Position numbers and translations under genes: made by a program. From positions 1-42,443 of the forward strand of contig JAGAEA010000028.1 in the NCBI GenBank assembly GCA_017613355.1: a DNA stretch of 42,443 nucleotides, given 5' to 3'. Origin of the DNA: Clostridia bacterium. GTDB lineage: Bacteria; Bacillota; Clostridia; Oscillospirales; CAG-272. How positions within the stretch are numbered: position 1 is the first letter of the stretch; each line of letters starts with the position of its first letter. Positions 39,673 to 42,443 of the stretch are shown one piece after another. The notes below the pieces were generated by a model that was given only the letters and a program-made list of their open reading frames with translations, was not told the origin of the DNA and did no database searches.

Positions 39673-41055
39673 ATGATGAGAGAATACAGAACCATCGAAG
39701 AAGTCGCCGGTCCTCTGATGCTGGTTCGTCGGGTCGAAGGCGTAAAATACGACGAACTCGGCGAAATCGAACTTCCGAACGGGGAAGTCCGCCGTTGCCG
39801 TGTACTTGAAGTCAACGGGAAAAATGTGTTGGTACAGTTGTTCGAGTCCGCCGCAGGGCTCAACCTTTCCAACAGCAAAGTCCGTTTTTCGGGGCACGGC
39901 GTGGAATTGCCCGTCTCTCCCGACATGTTGGGGCGCGTGTTCAACGGCATGGGCGAGCCGATCGACGGGGGCGCAAAGCTGATCCCCGAAAAGTCGTTTG
40001 ACATCAACGGCACGCCGATCAACCCCGCCGCGCGGTATTATCCTTCCGAGTTTATCCAAACGGGCGTTTCGAGCATCGACGGGCTGAATACCTTGGTGCG
40101 CGGGCAAAAGCTCCCGATTTTCTCGGGTTCCGGTCTGCCCCATGCAAACCTCGCCGCGCAGATCGCACGGCAGGCAAAGGTACTCGGCAGCAATGAAAAA
40201 TTCGCCGTGGTGTTTGCCGCCATCGGTATCACTTTCGAGGAAGCCGATTTCTTCATTTCGGACTTCCGCAAAACGGGCGCGCTCGACCGCACGGTACTTT
40301 TCATCAACCTCGCGTCGGATGCCGCCATCGAGCGTATTTCCACACCGCGTATGGCGTTGACCGCCGCCGAATACCTTGCGTTTGAATGCAATATGCACGT
40401 GTTGGTCATCCTGACCGACATCACCAACTATGCCGAAGCGCTGCGCGAGGTTTCCGCCGCGCGCAAGGAAGTTCCGGGACGCCGCGGCTACCCCGGGTAT
40501 CTCTATACCGACCTTGCCACGCTCTATGAACGCGCGGGGCGCAAGATGGGTTCCGACGGGTCGATCACCATGATCCCCATTTTGACCATGCCCGAGGACG
40601 ACAAGACCCACCCGATCCCCGACCTGACGGGCTATATCACCGAGGGTCAGATCATCCTCTCGCGCGAGCTTTACCGCAAGGGATATCTCCCGCCCGTGGA
40701 CGTTCTGCCGTCGCTCTCCCGTCTGAAAGACAAAGGTATCGGCGACGGAAAGACGCGCGAAGACCATGCCGACACAATGAACCAGCTTTTCTCGGCGTAT
40801 GCGCGCGGAAAAGAGGCAAGGGAACTCATGGTGGTGCTCGGCGAGGCGGCGCTCTCTCCCGTGGATCGGCTCTATGCCAAGTTTGCGGACGCTTTTGAAG
40901 CGGAGTATATCAACCAAGGGTTCTATGAGAACCGTTCGATCGAGGACACGCTAAACCTCGGTTGGAAGTTGCTTTCCATCTTGCCGCGCAGTGAAATGAA
41001 GCGTATCAAACCGAAGTATCTCGAAAAATATTGGAAGGCAAGCGCGGAAGCGTGA
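39673..41055 (+). CDS. ntpB: V-type ATPase non-catalytic subunit B
   Basis: A 460-residue nucleotide-binding subunit of the head. GGAGG lies 9 nt before the first of two adjacent ATGs. It has the degenerate P-loop [17 protein letters not shown] instead of GxGKT, as expected for non-catalytic B subunits, and the [77 protein letters not shown] and KYLEKYW segments. It binds actin-like or regulatory nucleotides in the family only weakly; the role is structural and cooperative. Two bases separate it from ntpA. Confidence 0.96.
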   Translation: MMREYRTIEEVAGPLMLVRRVEGVKYDELGEIELPNGEVRRCRVLEVNGKNVLVQLFESAAGLNLSNSKVRFSGHGVELPVSPDMLGRVFNGMGEPIDGGAKLIPEKSFDINGTPINPAARYYPSEFIQTGVSSIDGLNTLVRGQKLPIFSGSGLPHANLAAQIARQAKVLGSNEKFAVVFAAIGITFEEADFFISDFRKTGALDRTVLFINLASDAAIERISTPRMALTAAEYLAFECNMHVLVILTDITNYAEALREVSAARKEVPGRRGYPGYLYTDLATLYERAGRKMGSDGSITMIPILTMPEDDKTHPIPDLTGYITEGQIILSRELYRKGYLPPVDVLPSLSRLKDKGIGDGKTREDHADTMNQLFSAYARGKEARELMVVLGEAALSPVDRLYAKFADAFEAEYINQGFYENRSIEDTLNLGWKLLSILPRSEMKRIKPKYLEKYWKASAEA

Positions 41056-41091
41056 ACTTCGACGTAAAGAAAAACCGGAAAGGAGAAGAAC

Positions 41092-41784
41092 ATGGCGGAA
41101 ATCAGAGTGAACCCGACGCGAATGGAAATGAAGCGTTATCAAACGCGCTATCAGACCGCGCGGCGCGGGCACAAGCTGCTCAAAGATAAAAGAGACGAAC
41201 TGATGCGCCTGTTTCTCGACGTGGTGCGCGAGGATAAAGCTCTGCGTGAGCGCGTGGAAGCCGCGCTGAAAGAGGTTTACGGCGGGTTTACGGTGGCAAG
41301 CGCGGTCAGCAGTCCGAAAATGTTGCAGGAAGCGCTCATCTACCCGAAAAAAGAAGGGTCGCTCGCGGTGGATTACCGCAACATGATGAGCGTCAACGTT
41401 CCCGTGTTTCGTTTGCAAGTGCACGCGGAAGGAAATGCCGACCATTATAACTACGGCATGGCGTTCACCTCGGGGGAATTGGATTCCGCCCTGCGGGCGC
41501 TGAACGGGATCCTCGAAGACCTGCTTCGCATGGCGGAGCTGGAAAAAACCGCACAGCTTCTTGCCGAGGAGATCGAACGGACGCGCCGCCGCGTGAACGC
41601 GTTGGAATATATCCTCATGCCGCAGTATCTCGAAATCATCCGCACGATCCGAATGCGGCTGGAAGAGAATGATCGGGGCAACACCACACGCCTGATGAAA
41701 GTCAAGGATATGATGGTGCAGGCACAGATGGAGCAGAATTCTTTGGCGGATGAAGACGACGAAGACGAATCCGATCCCGCATAA
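41092..41784 (+). CDS. ntpD: V-type ATPase central-stalk subunit D
   Basis: A 230-residue rotor-shaft protein: two long helices with a short head between them. RVNPTRMEMKRYQTRYQTARRGHKLLKDKRDELMRLF is the typical N-terminus, and IERTRRRVNALEYILMPQYLEIIRTIRMRLEENDR is the typical C-terminal helix. The end is acidic (DEDDEDESDP). AAAGGAG precedes the ATG. It is the last gene of the operon; the accessory ntpH/ntpJ genes of E. hirae are absent and a terminator follows. Confidence 0.95.
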   Translation: MAEIRVNPTRMEMKRYQTRYQTARRGHKLLKDKRDELMRLFLDVVREDKALRERVEAALKEVYGGFTVASAVSSPKMLQEALIYPKKEGSLAVDYRNMMSVNVPVFRLQVHAEGNADHYNYGMAFTSGELDSALRALNGILEDLLRMAELEKTAQLLAEEIERTRRRVNALEYILMPQYLEIIRTIRMRLEENDRGNTTRLMKVKDMMVQAQMEQNSLADEDDEDESDPA

Positions 41785-41800
41785 ATTCGAATCAATATGC

Positions 41801-41842
41801 AAAAACCACGGAGAAACCGCAAACGGAATCCCGTGGTTTTTT
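41801..41842 (+). terminator. Intrinsic terminator after the V-ATPase operon
   Basis: AAAAACCACGG (41801-41811) pairs with CCGTGGTTTTT (41831-41841), with T to 41842. A short CCG/CGG pair is possible inside the loop. Confidence 0.92.
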
Positions 41843-41900
41843 AATTTTTAACAAATTTAAAACTTTTTTTGAAATTTTACTTACATTTTCCCCGATTTTG

Positions 41901-41909
41901 TGGTATAAT
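41901..41909 (+). promoter_or_regulatory. Extended -10 promoter of the CarD-family gene
   Basis: TGG-TATAAT is an extended -10 element. The 17-bp upstream hexamer TTACAT (41881-41886) is a weak -35. The leader is about 60 nt and contains an imperfect GGGATAT/ATGTCCC inverted repeat. Confidence 0.7.
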
Positions 41910-41976
41910 AAAGATGTATATGGGATATGATAAATCCTTATATGTCCCCTATGACCCATGAAGGAGGGAACATTTC

Positions 41977-42443
41977 ATGTTTGGGAAAGGTGATTACGTG
42001 TTTCATGCGTCCGGCGGAATCTGTCGGGTGGAGGATCTGCAATACGCACCGTTGGTCGGTATGCCTGCCGATCGGCTTTATTACGTTTTGCGATCCCTGC
42101 ATGACGCAAACGGCGTGATCTACCTGCCAACCGATTGTACCACCGTTTTCCTGCGTCCGACTCTGACCCGCGAAGAGGCGACGGCGCTTGTGCGGGAAGC
42201 GCCGGAGATTCGGACGCTGTCGGCTCCCGATGCCAAAACTTTGCGGTTGGCGTACGTTGACGCCATGAAAACGCACGACCCGCGCGAATGGATGCGCGTC
42301 ATCAAAACCGTTTCCAAGCGGGAAGAAGCGCTTTCCAAAGCGTCGCGAACCCAACGCCTGTCCGAAACCGAGCGCTCCTACGGGGAAGAAGCCAAACGCT
42401 ATCTTTTCACGGAGCTGTCGCTCGCGCTCGACATTCCGATCGA
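41977..42443 (+). CDS. CarD family transcriptional regulator (partial, runs off the window)
   Basis: An open reading frame of 155 complete codons without a stop, cut off by the window end. It begins MFGKGDYVFHASGGICRVEDL, the N-terminal Tudor-like RNA-polymerase-interaction domain of CarD proteins, with YYVLRSLHDANGVIYLPTD completing it. A C-terminal helical domain follows (REEATALVREAPEIRTL; REWMRVIKTVSKREEALSKAS; RSYGEEAKRYLFTELSLALD), as in CarD, where it helps open the promoter. GGAGGG lies about 8 nt before the start. It has its own promoter. Length of the full protein would be about 160-170 residues, so only a few residues are missing. Confidence 0.85.
   Translation, partial: MFGKGDYVFHASGGICRVEDLQYAPLVGMPADRLYYVLRSLHDANGVIYLPTDCTTVFLRPTLTREEATALVREAPEIRTLSAPDAKTLRLAYVDAMKTHDPREWMRVIKTVSKREEALSKASRTQRLSETERSYGEEAKRYLFTELSLALDIPI

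Overview
The window looks like chromosome of a low-oxygen Gram-positive bacterium of the Bacillota (Clostridia-like). The evidence is spoIIR (endospore signalling), strong AGGAGG-type ribosome binding sites, several TTG/GTG starts, near-consensus sigma-A promoters with 17-bp spacers, a CdaR/PucR regulator, a CarD regulator and a V-type ATPase operon in the Enterococcus hirae gene order. No rRNA, tRNA, CRISPR array, transposase or phage gene was seen. Most of the window is G+C-rich; about 23.5-30.7 kb is visibly A+T-richer.

Layout. 0-5 kb: a minus-strand membrane protein with a BofC-like C-terminus, then a class A penicillin-binding protein, a TspO-like membrane protein and rsmE. 4.7-8.8 kb: a CdaR-type regulator, an S41 protease, greA and an unknown membrane-anchored protein. 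8.8-10.4 kb: a Wzz/tyrosine-kinase fusion. 10.5-14.5 kb: a metal island with a copper ATPase carrying a fused C-terminal HMA domain (with its own ribosome binding site), an apparently autoregulated Fur-family repressor and a 10-TM metal exporter. 14.5-19.1 kb: minus-strand genes for a leucine-rich-repeat lipoprotein with an elaborate leader, spoIIR, nrnA, rbfA and a small membrane protein. 19.2-21.2 kb: prmC and ddl.

21.3-31.8 kb is a cell-surface glycan locus: Wzm/Wzt-type ABC exporter, a 1085-residue multi-domain glycosyltransferase, a DUF2142-like membrane protein, a flippase-like protein, two GT2 transferases and a DUF2304 protein, tightly packed and often overlapping by 4 nt. It starts from a perfect TTGACA-N17-TATAAT promoter. 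The tyrosine kinase at 8.9 kb may control chain length for it, but that is inference.

31.8-42.4 kb: a short DtxR/MntR-family regulator with iron-type ligands, an unknown protein, then a nine-gene V-ATPase operon (F-I-K-E-C-G-A-B-D in Enterococcus naming) whose c-ring subunit keeps all the sodium ligands known from E. hirae NtpK. Its mRNA leader can form three small hairpins and an alternative pairing that hides the ribosome binding site. The window ends inside a CarD-family gene.

The most original signals are regulatory: the lipoprotein leader (126-nt inverted-repeat element followed by a terminator just before the start codon), the V-ATPase leader, the paired Fur boxes, a 16-bp palindrome inside the DtxR-family promoter, the hairpin over the spoIIR ribosome binding site, and the internal start inside copA. 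The Wzm permease with an added extracytoplasmic domain is the most unusual protein architecture.
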